Shown: positions 27,713 through 36,841, counted from the first letter of the stretch. The stretch is DNA of 64,000 bases from Epibacterium sp. Ofav1-8 (GCF_022348185.1 NZ_JAKRFD010000009.1:180957-244956), one strand, 5' to 3'. The notes: generated from the sequence alone by a model not told the origin. A program made the numbers and translations.

Positions 27713-29110
27713 TTACAGCCGGAACCGAAGCGACACGCGCTGGCCCTGTCGCAGCAGATCCAGCCGCATCCAGCGGCCACTGTTCATCAAAAGGTTCGCC
27801 ACATCTTCGGGCGCTGTGATCTCCTCGCCATTGATGGCCAGCAACAGATCCCCCGCGCGCACGCCGCCGCGCCCGGCATAGGGGCCGGGGTCCATCACCA
27901 CCACGCCTTCGGTCGACAGCGGCAGCTGCATCTTGGTGATGACCTGCGGGTTCACCTGCCCCACCACCAGCCCCGGCATCGGGGTTTGCTCGTTCAGCGT
28001 GATCGGATCAGCAGCCGGAGAGTTGGGCGCTTCCATCAGCGCCACCTCAACGGTCTCGGTGTCGCCCTGACGCACCCGCGTCACCGTGCTGGTGCCGCCC
28101 AGTTCCGCCACCGACAGGCGAAAGGCCATCTCGGAGGGCGAGTTCACCGGCTCGCCATCCACGGCCAGCACCACATCGCCCACCTCAAAACCCGCCTCTA
28201 CAAAGGGGCTTTGCGGATGCAGCTCGGAGATCAGCATCCCATCCACCTGCCCGAGGCCCAGCGCCTCGGCCAGATCGGAATCCACCGGCTGGCCCGTCAT
28301 CCCTGCCCACGGGCGCTGAAATTCGCCTTCGCCCTCACGCGCCTGACGCACAAATTCGCGCACCAGATTGGCCGGGATGGCAAAGCCAATGCCGTTGGAG
28401 CCGCCCGAGCGGCTGAGGATGCGGGTGTTGATGCCAATGAGATCGCCATTCACATCGATCAAGGCCCCACCAGAGTTGCCCGGATTGATCGGCGCGTCGG
28501 TCTGGATGTAATAGCCAAACCCCTGCCCGCCGCCAGTGCCCGTGCGCGCAAGGCCCGAGATAATGCCCGAGGACACCGTCTGCCCCACCCCAAAGGGGTT
28601 GCCGATGGCTAGGGTCAGCTCGCCCACCTCGACCTCATCGCTGTTGCGCAGGCCAAGGAATGGCAAGCCTTCGGCGTCCTTCAACTGCAAGATCGCCAGA
28701 TCGGACGCCTGATCCGCAAGGATCACCTCGGCCTGATACTCGCGCCGATCATTGGTCACCACGCGGATATCGGATGCCTCGCCCACGACGTGATAGTTTG
28801 AGACCACGATGCCATCCTCGGAGAGGATCACGCCAGAACCGAGCGAGTTCTGCACCCTTGGGCGCGGCTGGGCAAACTGGCGAAAGAAATCATCAAAGAA
28901 CGGATCATCCGCAAAGGGGCTGCGGGCGCGGTCCTGTCGGATGATCTTGGCGTAAATATTCACAACCGCCGGTGCGGCCTCTTTGACCAGTGGCGCAAAC
29001 CCCAGTGAAATCTCGGTCTGGCTCTGCGGGACTTTGGTCTCTGCCTGCGCTGCAAGCGGCAGGCTGGTCACCAGAGCGAGGGTCAGGGGAAGGGCAAGAC
29101 TGCGGATCAT
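27713..29110 (-). CDS. degP: Do/DegP-family periplasmic serine protease
   Basis: 465-residue periplasmic quality-control protease. A signal peptide of about 23 residues ends AAQA; the trypsin-like domain has the triad H107 (SNYHVVG), D137 (ASDLAIL) and S213 (GNSGGAL). Two PDZ domains follow (about 265-355 and 380-465). Length and architecture fit DegP/DegQ; which paralogue cannot be decided. It precedes rarA by 4 bp and is probably transcribed with it. Confidence 0.92.
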   Translation of the reverse strand: MIRSLALPLTLALVTSLPLAAQAETKVPQSQTEISLGFAPLVKEAAPAVVNIYAKIIRQDRARSPFADDPFFDDFFRQFAQPRPRVQNSLGSGVILSEDGIVVSNYHVVGEASDIRVVTNDRREYQAEVILADQASDLAILQLKDAEGLPFLGLRNSDEVEVGELTLAIGNPFGVGQTVSSGIISGLARTGTGGGQGFGYYIQTDAPINPGNSGGALIDVNGDLIGINTRILSRSGGSNGIGFAIPANLVREFVRQAREGEGEFQRPWAGMTGQPVDSDLAEALGLGQVDGMLISELHPQSPFVEAGFEVGDVVLAVDGEPVNSPSEMAFRLSVAELGGTSTVTRVRQGDTETVEVALMEAPNSPAADPITLNEQTPMPGLVVGQVNPQVITKMQLPLSTEGVVVMDPGPYAGRGGVRAGDLLLAINGEEITAPEDVANLLMNSGRWMRLDLLRQGQRVSLRFRL

Positions 29111-29194
29111 GGGGCCTCCGGGACGTTATTTTGGTCCTGATGATATGCGAAGGTGCGCAGGGGATTGCAAGCATGTGCAGAAAAACCGGGGCTT

Positions 29195-29260
29195 GAGGGG
29201 CGCTGCCCCTCCTGACCTGCGGTCAGTTCACCCCGGGATATTTTGGGTTAGAAGATGAAG
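29195..29260 (+). repeat. dispersed intergenic hairpin element, copy 3
   Basis: Plus strand begins GAGGGGCGCTGCCCCTC, a perfect hairpin, then a TGACC/GGTCA hairpin, CCCCGGGATATTTT and an AGATGAAG tail. Same organisation as copies at 16851 and 63625. It fills the degP-aroG intergenic gap. Confidence 0.55.
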
Positions 29261-29301
29261 GGGGGCGGCAGTGCACCGCCCCGTTTCGTTTTGATCCGGT
29301 C

Positions 29302-30396
29302 TCAGCCAGCAAGGCGCGCGCCGAGGGTGCGGCGGGTCTGGACCGCCTGCGCCAGTTTGCGCAGCTCGGCCTCGGTTTCCTCCCAGCCGATGCAGCCGTC
29401 GGTGATCGACTGACCGTAGGTGAGGGCCGACAGATCCCCGTCCTTGGGCAGATCCTGACGGCCGTGTTCGAGGTGGCTCTCGATCATGATGCCGGTGATG
29501 CGGGCCTCGCCCTGCGCCATCTGACCGGCCACATCCGCAAGCACCTCGGGCTGTTTGGCCGGGTCTTTGGCGGAATTGGCATGGCTTGCGTCGATCATGA
29601 CCTGCGGGCGGATGCCATCGGCTGCGGCCTTTTGGCAGGCGGCATCGATGCTGGCCGCGTCATAGTTGGTGCCACCGCCCCCGCGCAGGATGATATGGCA
29701 ATCGGGGTTGCCAGCGGTGGCCGCAATCGCCGCAAGGCCCGAGGGCGCCAGCGCCATGAAATGATGCGGTGTGGCCGCAGAGCGCACCGCGTCGATGGCG
29801 ATCTGCACATTGCCGCGGGTGCCGTTCTTGAACCCCACCGGGCAGCTCAGGCCCGAGGCCATCTCGCGGTGGATCTGGCTCTCGGTGGTGCGGGCGCCAA
29901 TCGCGGCCCAGCTGACCAGGTCGCTGATGTATTGCGGCACCGCCGCATCGAGGAATTCGGTCCCCACCGGCAGGCCCATCTCGCTCAGGTCAAGGCAGAG
30001 TTTGCGAGCAATCGACAAGCCCTTGTTGATGCGGAAAGATCCGTCGAGGTTGGGGTCGTTGATCAGCCCCTTCCAGCCTGCAATGGTGCGGGGTTTTTCA
30101 AAGTAGACCCGCATCACGATCTCCAGCTCATCGCCCAGCTCGGCGCGCAGCGGCGCGAGGCGGCGGGCGTAGTCCAGGGCGGCCTCCGGGTCGTGGATGG
30201 AACAGGGGCCAACCACCACGACCAGCCGGTCATCCGCTCCATGCAGGATCTTTTGAATGCTGGCGCGTGCAGACAGGACGGTCTCGCGCGCGGCATCGGT
30301 CAGTGGGTGTTTCACCGCGAGGGCTTCGGGGCAGATCAATTCCTGCATATCGGTAATCCGGAGGTCATTTGTCGGGGTTGCAGAGAGCGTTGTCAT
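29302..30396 (-). CDS. aroG: class I 3-deoxy-7-phosphoheptulonate (DAHP) synthase
   Basis: First committed step of the shikimate pathway: phosphoenolpyruvate plus erythrose 4-phosphate to DAHP. The 364-residue protein is the AroF/G/H type, with VVVVGPCSIHDPEAALDYA, MRVYFEKPRT, GARTTESQ and VMIDASHANS, including metal ligands expected in the last motif. Feedback specificity (Phe, Tyr or Trp) cannot be read directly. Its leader carries an aromatic leader peptide and a terminator, so it is probably controlled by attenuation responding to all three aromatic aminoacyl-tRNAs. Confidence 0.95.
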   Translation of the reverse strand: MTTLSATPTNDLRITDMQELICPEALAVKHPLTDAARETVLSARASIQKILHGADDRLVVVVGPCSIHDPEAALDYARRLAPLRAELGDELEIVMRVYFEKPRTIAGWKGLINDPNLDGSFRINKGLSIARKLCLDLSEMGLPVGTEFLDAAVPQYISDLVSWAAIGARTTESQIHREMASGLSCPVGFKNGTRGNVQIAIDAVRSAATPHHFMALAPSGLAAIAATAGNPDCHIILRGGGGTNYDAASIDAACQKAAADGIRPQVMIDASHANSAKDPAKQPEVLADVAGQMAQGEARITGIMIESHLEHGRQDLPKDGDLSALTYGQSITDGCIGWEETEAELRKLAQAVQTRRTLGARLAG

Positions 30397-30441
30397 CGGG
30401 GCTTTCCTTTGGCGGGTGCCCCGTCTGGACCTCTGGACAAC

Positions 30442-30470
30442 AAAAAACCGCCCTTGGTCCCGGGGCGGTT
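30442..30470 (-). terminator. attenuator terminator in the DAHP synthase leader
   Basis: On the minus strand AACCGCCC (30463-30470 complement) pairs with GGGCGGTT (30446-30453 complement) around a 9-nt loop and is followed by a U-tract. It lies between the leader peptide stop and the DAHP synthase start. GGCGG in the leader-peptide codons near 30530 can pair with its 5' arm as an antiterminator. Confidence 0.85.
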
Positions 30471-30504
30471 TGGTGCGGTGTTCTGGTGTTTCTGTCAGTT
30501 CAAT

Positions 30505-30582
30505 TCAGAAACGCGAAGACCCTCCGTCCGCCATGTGGCGCGGATAAAAGTAATACCAGAACTGGGCGAACTGTTGGGTCAT
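30505..30582 (-). CDS. aromatic leader peptide of the DAHP synthase attenuator
   Basis: A 25-codon open frame ending 108 bp before the DAHP synthase start. Residues 8-13 are FWYYFY, six consecutive aromatic codons, with further Phe at 5 and 25: eight aromatic residues of 25. The sequence after the run, CCGC-GCCACAT-GCGG, can form a pause hairpin that competes with an antiterminator. There is no Shine-Dalgarno sequence before ATG 30582; a candidate -10 eight bases upstream suggests a leaderless transcript beginning at or next to the ATG. Ribosome stalling for lack of charged Phe, Trp or Tyr tRNA would favour read-through. Confidence 0.85.
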   Translation of the reverse strand: MTQQFAQFWYYFYPRHMADGGSSRF

Positions 30583-30589
30583 GCGCCGG

Positions 30590-30618
30590 ACGCTAGCGAA
30601 GATTCGCGCCCCTGTCGA
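30590..30618 (-). promoter_or_regulatory. candidate promoter of the aroG leader transcript
   Basis: On the minus strand TCGACA (30613-30618) and TAGCGT (30590-30595) are separated by 17 bp. The expected transcription start, 6-8 bp downstream, coincides with the leader-peptide ATG at 30582. Confidence 0.5.
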
Positions 30619-30726
30619 TCCCCAAACGCAGCTGTTTGCCAGCGCAAGGTGATTGTACCTGCGCGCCGTGTGACTAGATAGGACCAGCGGATGCTCCGCA
30701 AAAACCAGGATGACGGAGATCCGCAC

Positions 30727-32124
30727 ATGCAACAGGCCAAGTTTCTCAAGGGCAATTTGCTGCGCCATATCACGGTGATGTCGCTCACCTCCTCGGTGGG
30801 CTTGATGGCGGTATTTGCGGTGGATTTCATCGACATGGTCTTTATCGCCATGCTCGGCAAAGAAGAGCTGGCGGCGGCCGTGGGCTATGCCGGTGCGATC
30901 CTGTTTTTCACCACCTCATTCAACATCGGGATTGCCATTGCGGCAGGTGCGTTGGTGGCGCGGGCCCTGGGCGCGGGGGATCATGTCCTGGCCCGGCAGC
31001 AGGCCTCTAACGCCTTGATATGGGGCGGGGTCTTCTCGGCTCTCTTTGCCGTGGTGATCTGGATTTACCTCTCGCCGCTGGTGTCGCTTCTGGGGGCCAG
31101 AGGACGGGCGCATGATCTTGCGGTGGACTATCTGCAAATCATCGTGCCGACCTTGCCGCTGCTGTTGATGGGGATGGCGGGAGGGGCGATCCTGCGCGCC
31201 CATGGCGATGCGCGCCGCGCCATGATGGCAACCATTGCCGGAGGGCTGGTCAATGCGGTGCTGGACCCGATCCTGATCTTTGGCCTCAATCTGGAACTGA
31301 CCGGCGCGGCCCTTGCCAGTGCGGCCTCGCGCGTGGCGGTTGCGGTTTTTGCCTTGGGGCCGATCTTTCGCCACCACGGCGGGTTGGAGCGCCCGCCGCT
31401 GTCGCTGTTTATCGCCGGGCTTGCGCCGATCTTTGCGATCTCATTTCCGGCGATTCTCACGCAGCTGGCCACCCCGGTCGGACAGGCCTTTGTCACCCGC
31501 GCCATGGCGGAGTTTGGCGAGGATGCGGTGGCGGGCATGGCGATTATCGCCCGGATGTCGCCGCTGGCCTTTGGCACCATCTTTGCGCTGTCGGGTGCCG
31601 TGGGGCCAATTGTCGGACAGAACTACGGCGCGGGGAATTTTGCCCGTGTGCGGCGCGCGTTTTGGGATGCGCTCCTGTTCACTGGTATCTTTGTGGCGGT
31701 GATGACGGCGATCCTGTTTGCCCTGCGCACGCATGTTGACGCACTGTTTGACGCCGACGGCACCGCGCTCACGCTGATCTACCTGTTTTGCGGCCCGCTT
31801 GCGCTGGCGTTCTTCTTTAACGGAGCGATCTTTGTGGCCAATGCCAGCTTCAACAACCTTGGCCGCCCGTTCAACTCCACCTGGCTGAACTGGGGGCGCA
31901 ATACCATCGGGACCATCCCGCTGGTGTGGCTCGGCGTGCATCTTTATGGCGCCCCCGGCGCATTGATCGGTCAGGCGGTGGGCGGTGTGATCTTTGGGGT
32001 TTTTGCAATCTGGCTTGCGCGGCGCGTGATCGCCGAGGTTGAGGCCACCGGTGGCGCCCCCAAAGGGCCCGGCCTGTTCCAGCGTCAGGCGCGACAGATC
32101 ATCCTTGCCTTCAGTCGGCGCTAG
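30727..32124 (+). CDS. MATE-family efflux transporter
   Basis: About 465-residue inner-membrane antiporter with the twelve-helix MATE layout, two homologous halves (about 15-230 and 240-450) and typical segments such as VDFIDMVFIAMLGKEELAAA and GPIVGQNYGAGNFARVRRAF. It would export cationic compounds or drugs against Na+ or H+. I prefer ATG 30727 (MQQAKFL) since a GGAG-type RBS precedes it; an ATG at 30691 in frame would add 12 residues. It is divergent from the aro leader. Confidence 0.9.
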   Translation: MQQAKFLKGNLLRHITVMSLTSSVGLMAVFAVDFIDMVFIAMLGKEELAAAVGYAGAILFFTTSFNIGIAIAAGALVARALGAGDHVLARQQASNALIWGGVFSALFAVVIWIYLSPLVSLLGARGRAHDLAVDYLQIIVPTLPLLLMGMAGGAILRAHGDARRAMMATIAGGLVNAVLDPILIFGLNLELTGAALASAASRVAVAVFALGPIFRHHGGLERPPLSLFIAGLAPIFAISFPAILTQLATPVGQAFVTRAMAEFGEDAVAGMAIIARMSPLAFGTIFALSGAVGPIVGQNYGAGNFARVRRAFWDALLFTGIFVAVMTAILFALRTHVDALFDADGTALTLIYLFCGPLALAFFFNGAIFVANASFNNLGRPFNSTWLNWGRNTIGTIPLVWLGVHLYGAPGALIGQAVGGVIFGVFAIWLARRVIAEVEATGGAPKGPGLFQRQARQIILAFSRR

Positions 32125-32764
32125 GCTCTTTCGGCGTGGCGCGCCCATAGCCGGGGCGCCCGGTGCCGCTTTGGGCGACGTCGAAATTCCACACGATGCA
32201 GAGGTTCGTGATCATCGCGCCGATAAAGGAATAGATCAGCTGTTCAGGTGACAGCACCAGCGCCGAGGCGGCAAAGACACAGGCGTCGACGCCCAGTTGG
32301 AACCAGCCGGCCTTGAACCCGGTGCGGTGCTCGATGATGATGCCGAGAATGGTCATGCCACCGGCAGAGGCATTGTGGCGAAAGATCGCGATCAGCCCGG
32401 CCCCGCTGCAGGCCCCACCCAAGAGCGCCGCAACGCCGATGTGCAGCGCATCAAAGCTCAGGTAGTGCGGCAGGATCTGCGCCCCGGCGGAGATCCCCAG
32501 AACCACCATCACCGTGCGCAGAGCAAAGACCGCGCCGCGTCTCGTCCAGGCGAGGATCAGGAACGGCACGCCGATGGCAAAGAACAGCGGCCCGAACCCC
32601 AGCGGCAACACATAAGAGAGCAGCAGCGCGATGCCCGCGGTCTGCCCGGTCACCAGCCCGGCAGCCTTGAGGAACACCACGCCGAGCGAACACATCACCA
32701 CGCCAAAAACCAGACCTTGCAGGTCGAAGGCGGTCAACAGGGGCTTTGGGGCGGCGCTGCGCAT
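32111..32764 (-). CDS. YitT-family membrane protein
   Basis: 217-residue inner-membrane protein with five to six hydrophobic helices, with GLVTGQTAGIALLLSY and FRHNASAGGMTILGIIIEHR typical of the YitT/DUF161 family of unknown transport function. Its 3' end overlaps the MATE gene 3' end by 14 bp (convergent). ATG 32764 was selected because the upstream frame runs through intergenic DNA shared with the divergent epimerase gene. Confidence 0.82.
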   Translation of the reverse strand: MRSAAPKPLLTAFDLQGLVFGVVMCSLGVVFLKAAGLVTGQTAGIALLLSYVLPLGFGPLFFAIGVPFLILAWTRRGAVFALRTVMVVLGISAGAQILPHYLSFDALHIGVAALLGGACSGAGLIAIFRHNASAGGMTILGIIIEHRTGFKAGWFQLGVDACVFAASALVLSPEQLIYSFIGAMITNLCIVWNFDVAQSGTGRPGYGRATPKEPSAD

Positions 32765-32903
32765 GGTGGATCCTCGGTGATGGGGTGCCTCCGTGATAGG
32801 CCGCTGCATTGCAGAAAACAACGGTCGAGATGTCGACATCTTCGACTGGACCTTGCCCGGATCACCACTATCCTCCCCCGCAAGGATAATGAGGAGGCTC
32901 ACA

Positions 32904-33803
32904 ATGCGCATTCTGTTCACCGGCGGCTCCGGCAAGGCCGGACGTCACGCCATCGCCTATCTGCTGGCGCAGGGGCATCGGGTGGTCAATGTGGATCTCA
33001 AGCCGCTCGACCTGCCGGGGGTCGACAACCGCATCGCTGATATGACCGATGCCGGCCAGATGCATGACGTGATGCACGCCTGGGCCGGATATGACGAGAT
33101 GGAAAGCCACCGCAGCCCGCCCCGCTTTGACGCGGTGGTGCATTTTGCCGCCGTGCCGCGCCTGCTGATGACCTCGGACAACGAATGCTACCGGATCAAT
33201 ACGGTGGGCACCTACAATGTGATCGACGCAGCGCTCAAGGCTGGCGTGCACAAGGTGATCTTTGCCTCCTCGGAAACCACCTACGGGATCTGTTTTGCGG
33301 GCGGGGAGCGCCTGCCGGAGTATCTGCCCATCGACGAGGATCACCCGGTGGTGCCCGAGGACGCCTATGCCATGTCCAAAGTGGCCAACGAGCACGCCGC
33401 GCAGAGCTTTCAACGCCGTACCGGCGCCGACATCTACGGGCTGCGCATCAACAATGTGATCGAGCCGCATGAGTACAAGGCGAACTTCCCCGCCTATATG
33501 GCCGATCCGGACATGCGGCGGCGCAATATCTTTGCCTATATCGACGCCCGGGATCTGGGCCATATGGTGCAGAAATGCCTCGAGGCGGACGGGCTGGGGT
33601 ATCAGATCTTCAACGTCGCCAATCGCGATCATTCCGTGAACCTCTCCACCTCGGAGATCATCACCCATTATTACGAGGGCGTCCCCGCCCGGGAGATGGG
33701 CGCGCGCGAGACCTTCTATTCGATCCGCAAGGCGGAACGGATGCTGGGCTTTGATCCGCAGCACAATTGGCGCATGTATCTGGACGACCCGCGCGAGGTC
33801 TGA
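32904..33803 (+). CDS. NAD(P)-dependent epimerase/dehydratase family protein
   Basis: 299-residue extended short-chain dehydrogenase. The N-terminal Rossmann motif is GGSGKAGR (7-14); the catalytic Ser/Tyr/Lys are in SSETTYG and YAMSK near 120 and 150. It resembles nucleoside-sugar epimerases and uronate dehydrogenase-like proteins. A GAGGAGG RBS precedes ATG 32904, which fixes the start. It is followed 85 bp later by the DmdA-like gene, with which it may be cotranscribed. Confidence 0.85.
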   Translation: MRILFTGGSGKAGRHAIAYLLAQGHRVVNVDLKPLDLPGVDNRIADMTDAGQMHDVMHAWAGYDEMESHRSPPRFDAVVHFAAVPRLLMTSDNECYRINTVGTYNVIDAALKAGVHKVIFASSETTYGICFAGGERLPEYLPIDEDHPVVPEDAYAMSKVANEHAAQSFQRRTGADIYGLRINNVIEPHEYKANFPAYMADPDMRRRNIFAYIDARDLGHMVQKCLEADGLGYQIFNVANRDHSVNLSTSEIITHYYEGVPAREMGARETFYSIRKAERMLGFDPQHNWRMYLDDPREV

Positions 33804-33888
33804 GCCGGGACGCGGCAAATCCCCTTGCGCTTGCGCTGCCCGGGTGGAATGCAGGACACAGATGATGTGCCATGCCCGGGGAGTGCCC

Positions 33889-35004
33889 ATGACGTTTTCG
33901 ATCGCGATCGGACCCAACATCCGGAAATCCGCCTATTTCGACGCCACAGTGCGCGACGGGGTGCGCGGGTTTTCGGTCTACAATCACATGTATATTCCCG
34001 GCAATTTCGGCGACCCGGCGGGCGAATACGACCGGCTCATCAATGGTGTCGCCATGTGGGACGTGGCGGCACAGCGGCAGGTGGAGTTGCAGGGACCGGA
34101 CGCCGGACGGCTGGCGCAATATCTGACGCCACGCGACCTGTCCAAGACCAGGGTCGGTCAGGGACGCTATGTGCCCCTGTGCGATCATGCCGGCTGGCTG
34201 ATCAATGACCCGGTGCTGCTGAAGCTCTCGGAGGATCGCTATTGGCTCTCGGTGGCCGACAGCGACATCCACCTCTGGGCCGCCGCCATCGGGCGCGAGC
34301 GCGGCTGGGCGGTGGAGGTGCGCGAGCCCGATGTCTCGCCGCTGGCGATCCAGGGGCCAAAGGCCGCCGATGTCACCGCCGCACTGTTCGGCGACTGGGT
34401 GCGCGAGCTGCGCTATTTCGGCTTCCGCCAGACGGAGCTTGACGGCATTCCGCTGGTGCTGGCGCGCTCGGGCTGGTCCAAGCAGGGCGGATTTGAACTC
34501 TACCTGCAAGACCGCAGCCGTGGGCTGGACCTTTGGGATCGGGTCAAGGCGGCGGGCGTGCCCTTTGACATCGGCCCCGGCGCTCCCAACGACATCGAAC
34601 GGCTGGAGAGCGGCCTGATTTCCTATGGCGCCGACATGCGCTGGCAGGACACGCGCGCCACGCCGTTCGAGATGGGATTTGGTCCGCTGATCGACCTCGA
34701 CAGCGGGCATGACTTTGTCGGCCGCGCCGCCCTGTCGCGCCTGGCGGCGGAACCGCCCGCGCGCCAGCGGGTTGGTCTGACCATCGCCGACACGCCGCCC
34801 CTGCCGGGCAGTCCGGTGCCACTGTGGCAGGGCGACGCGCAGGTGGGCCATGTGACCGAATTTGCCTACTCCCCCCGCCTCGGCACCACCATCGGCCACG
34901 CGCTGATCCGCGCGGATCTCGCCGAGGCCGCCGACGGGCTGCACCTGCGCCTTGAAGGGCGGCACCATGCAGCCGCCCTGAACCCCATCCCCTTTGTCAA
35001 GTGA
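33889..35004 (+). CDS. GcvT/DmdA-like aminomethyltransferase-family protein, possible DMSP demethylase relative
   Basis: 371-residue tetrahydrofolate-dependent methyltransferase-fold protein. The N-terminal segments [36 protein letters not shown] and later [12 protein letters not shown] with [14 protein letters not shown] closely follow the layout of dimethylsulfoniopropionate demethylase DmdA, more than GcvT of the glycine cleavage system. Substrate is therefore either DMSP or another methylated sulfonium/amine. ATG 33889 is preceded by a GGGGAG RBS. Gene neighbours do not include other DMSP catabolism genes, so the function is an inference. Confidence 0.7.
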   Translation: MTFSIAIGPNIRKSAYFDATVRDGVRGFSVYNHMYIPGNFGDPAGEYDRLINGVAMWDVAAQRQVELQGPDAGRLAQYLTPRDLSKTRVGQGRYVPLCDHAGWLINDPVLLKLSEDRYWLSVADSDIHLWAAAIGRERGWAVEVREPDVSPLAIQGPKAADVTAALFGDWVRELRYFGFRQTELDGIPLVLARSGWSKQGGFELYLQDRSRGLDLWDRVKAAGVPFDIGPGAPNDIERLESGLISYGADMRWQDTRATPFEMGFGPLIDLDSGHDFVGRAALSRLAAEPPARQRVGLTIADTPPLPGSPVPLWQGDAQVGHVTEFAYSPRLGTTIGHALIRADLAEAADGLHLRLEGRHHAAALNPIPFVK

Positions 35005-35012
35005 GCCCGCTG

Positions 35013-35351
35013 ATGCCCGAGACCCTGCCCCCCTGCCCCGCCTGTGCCTCCGTCTACACCTACGAGATGGACGCGCTGCTGGTCTGCCCGGAATGCGGCC
35101 ACGAATGGTCCGCCACCGCCGAAGAGGACGCCGCCGTGGTGCGCGACAGTGTCGGCAACATCCTGACCGACGGCGACACGGTGACGGTGATCAAGGACCT
35201 CAAGGTCAAGGGATCATCGAGTGTCGTCAAAGTCGGCACCAAGGTGCGCGGCATCCGTCTTGTTGACGGCGATCACGACATTGATTGCAAGGTGCCGGGC
35301 ATCGGCCAGATGGGCCTCAAGAGCCAGTTTGTGAAAAAGGCGGCGGACTGA
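35013..35351 (+). CDS. phnA: PhnA/YjdM zinc-ribbon protein
   Basis: 112-residue cytoplasmic protein with an N-terminal zinc ribbon (CPAC at 8-11 and CPEC at 25-28) and a C-terminal SH3-like PhnA domain with [18 protein letters not shown] and [20 protein letters not shown]. Despite its historic name it is not phosphonoacetate hydrolase; the function is unclear. An earlier GTG at 35001 overlaps the previous stop; ATG 35013 gives the usual family start. Lies 8 bp after the DmdA-like gene, hence probably in its operon. Confidence 0.85.
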   Translation: MPETLPPCPACASVYTYEMDALLVCPECGHEWSATAEEDAAVVRDSVGNILTDGDTVTVIKDLKVKGSSSVVKVGTKVRGIRLVDGDHDIDCKVPGIGQMGLKSQFVKKAAD

Positions 35352-35374
35352 TGCGGATCGCATAGGCCGGGGCG

Positions 35375-36280
35375 TCAGGCGGTCGATTTTTCCACCGTGC
35401 TGGCCAGCTCCCGGATCTTGAGGTCTGCAAGCTTCAGAGATTTGTCAAAACCGTCGAGGAGATCGGTCAGCGTCTTGCTGTTGTCCGCCGCCTTGATGTC
35501 CTTGACGCATTTCTTGCGCGCCTTCTGATAATCTCCGACCAGTTTTTTCAGGTCTTTCAGTTTTCGGGCGCCGGTCTTCAGTTGGCCTTCGGCCCCCCGC
35601 GCATCGGTTTCTGCGAGGGCGCTGCCTTTCTTGTGCGCGGCAAGGATCTCGCCGAGCAGCTTCTTGATCCGGGCGCCGTTGCGCTTCAGTTGGGCCGCGT
35701 CCAGCAGCTTGGGCAGATCGGCCTCCGCGGTGGCCTCCTTGCCTGCGTCCTTGATCATCTTGTCGAGGATCTTCTTGTACTGAAGCGCATAGAACTTTTC
35801 GGCTGGCTTCAGCTTGCCCTCACATTTGACCACCGAGGCCAGCTCTTTTCCGGCCGCTCCCAGCCGCGCCGCCAGCGCCTCCGCGGCCTTCTTGTCGGCA
35901 GAGCCCTTGGCGGCGGCCTTGGCCTCCTTTTCCGTCAGCTTGGCGAGGCTGTCGATGTCCTTTTGCGCAGACTTGGCGGCGACGGTCATCTGCGCCAGCG
36001 CGGTCAGCTCTTTCTTCTGCGCCGCCACTGCCTTTTCCCACAGCACCCGCGCGGATTTGAAGCCGCGGTCCTTGTCGAGCTCGGACACCGATTTGCCGGC
36101 GTGGCCGTTCTCGCGGGCGGCGGCGAGTGCGGCGCGCAGGTCGTCCTCCCGATCCCAGCATGTATTGAGCGCAAGGGTAATGGATTTGAGCTGCTTCAGC
36201 GCATCCGCCTTGGTCAATGGCTTCAGCTTGGGCAACAGCTTTTTGAAATCACCTTCTATCTTGTCCAACCCTTTGGGCAT
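35375..36280 (-). CDS. lysine/alanine-rich coiled-coil protein of unknown function
   Basis: 301-residue soluble protein with no signal peptide. I do not recognise a domain. It is dominated by Lys, Ala, Leu, Asp and Glu in heptad-like runs (for example KDIDSLAKLTEKEAKAAAKG) over most of its length, with only two or three Cys and few aromatics, consistent with long helical bundles. GGGAG precedes ATG 36280. It stands alone between phnA (convergent) and the rplQ terminator region, on the same strand as the ribosomal genes but beyond their terminator. Confidence 0.7.
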   Translation of the reverse strand: MPKGLDKIEGDFKKLLPKLKPLTKADALKQLKSITLALNTCWDREDDLRAALAAARENGHAGKSVSELDKDRGFKSARVLWEKAVAAQKKELTALAQMTVAAKSAQKDIDSLAKLTEKEAKAAAKGSADKKAAEALAARLGAAGKELASVVKCEGKLKPAEKFYALQYKKILDKMIKDAGKEATAEADLPKLLDAAQLKRNGARIKKLLGEILAAHKKGSALAETDARGAEGQLKTGARKLKDLKKLVGDYQKARKKCVKDIKAADNSKTLTDLLDGFDKSLKLADLKIRELASTVEKSTA

Positions 36281-36355
36281 GACACAACTCCCACTGGCAA
36301 ACTCTCAACACGTGAATGCCCGCGAGTATGCCGCAGTTTTGCCTGCAGCCCAAAG

Positions 36356-36385
36356 AAAAACCCCGCCCTGTTGCCAGAGCGGGGG
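36356..36385 (-). terminator. rho-independent terminator after rplQ
   Basis: CCCCGC (36361-36366) pairs with GCGGGG (36379-36384); the A-run on the left gives a U-tract in the minus-strand transcript. It closes the rpsM-rpsK-rpoA-rplQ unit. Confidence 0.8.
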
Positions 36386-36415
36386 AAAGTCCGTCGGTCA
36401 GATGACCGCGAGATC

Positions 36416-36841
36416 TTATTCTTCGTCTTCGACGGCTTCCAGCTCCGCCAGGCGGGCCTTGTCGGCTGCGCCTTTGGCGTTGAGGTCGCGGTCGACGAAT
36501 TCGATGATCGCCATCGGTGCCATGTCACCGTAACGGAAACCGGCTTTCAGGATGCGGACGTAACCGCCCTGACGATCCTTGTAGCGCGGGCCCAGGACTT
36601 CGAACAGTTTCGCGACGTCCTTTTCCTGTTTCAGCTTGGACGCGGCCTGACGGCGGGCGTGCAGGTCGCCGCGCTTTGCCAGCGTGATCATCTTTTCGAT
36701 GATCGGACGCAGTTCCTTTGCTTTCGGAAGGGTGGTCTTGATCTGTTCGTGTTCGATCAGCGAGCCAGCCATGTTGGAGAACAGGGCCTTACGGTGCTCG
36801 TGAGTACGGTTCAGGCGGCGATAACCACGTGCGTGACGCAT
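36416..36841 (-). CDS. rplQ: 50S ribosomal protein L17
   Basis: 141-residue large-subunit protein located near the exit tunnel. The N-terminus [20 protein letters not shown] and [18 protein letters not shown] are family signatures. The acidic C-terminal tail ends EDEE. Last gene of the alpha-operon block, 183 bp after rpoA, and followed by a terminator. A GGATATAGAAA leader gives a modest RBS. Confidence 0.97.
   Translation of the reverse strand: MRHARGYRRLNRTHEHRKALFSNMAGSLIEHEQIKTTLPKAKELRPIIEKMITLAKRGDLHARRQAASKLKQEKDVAKLFEVLGPRYKDRQGGYVRILKAGFRYGDMAPMAIIEFVDRDLNAKGAADKARLAELEAVEDEE

Noticed and set aside
30505..30768. 87-residue frame containing the aro leader peptide
   Set aside because: Upstream residues overlap the MATE gene and the leader promoter; only the last 25 codons, starting at 30582, fit an attenuator.
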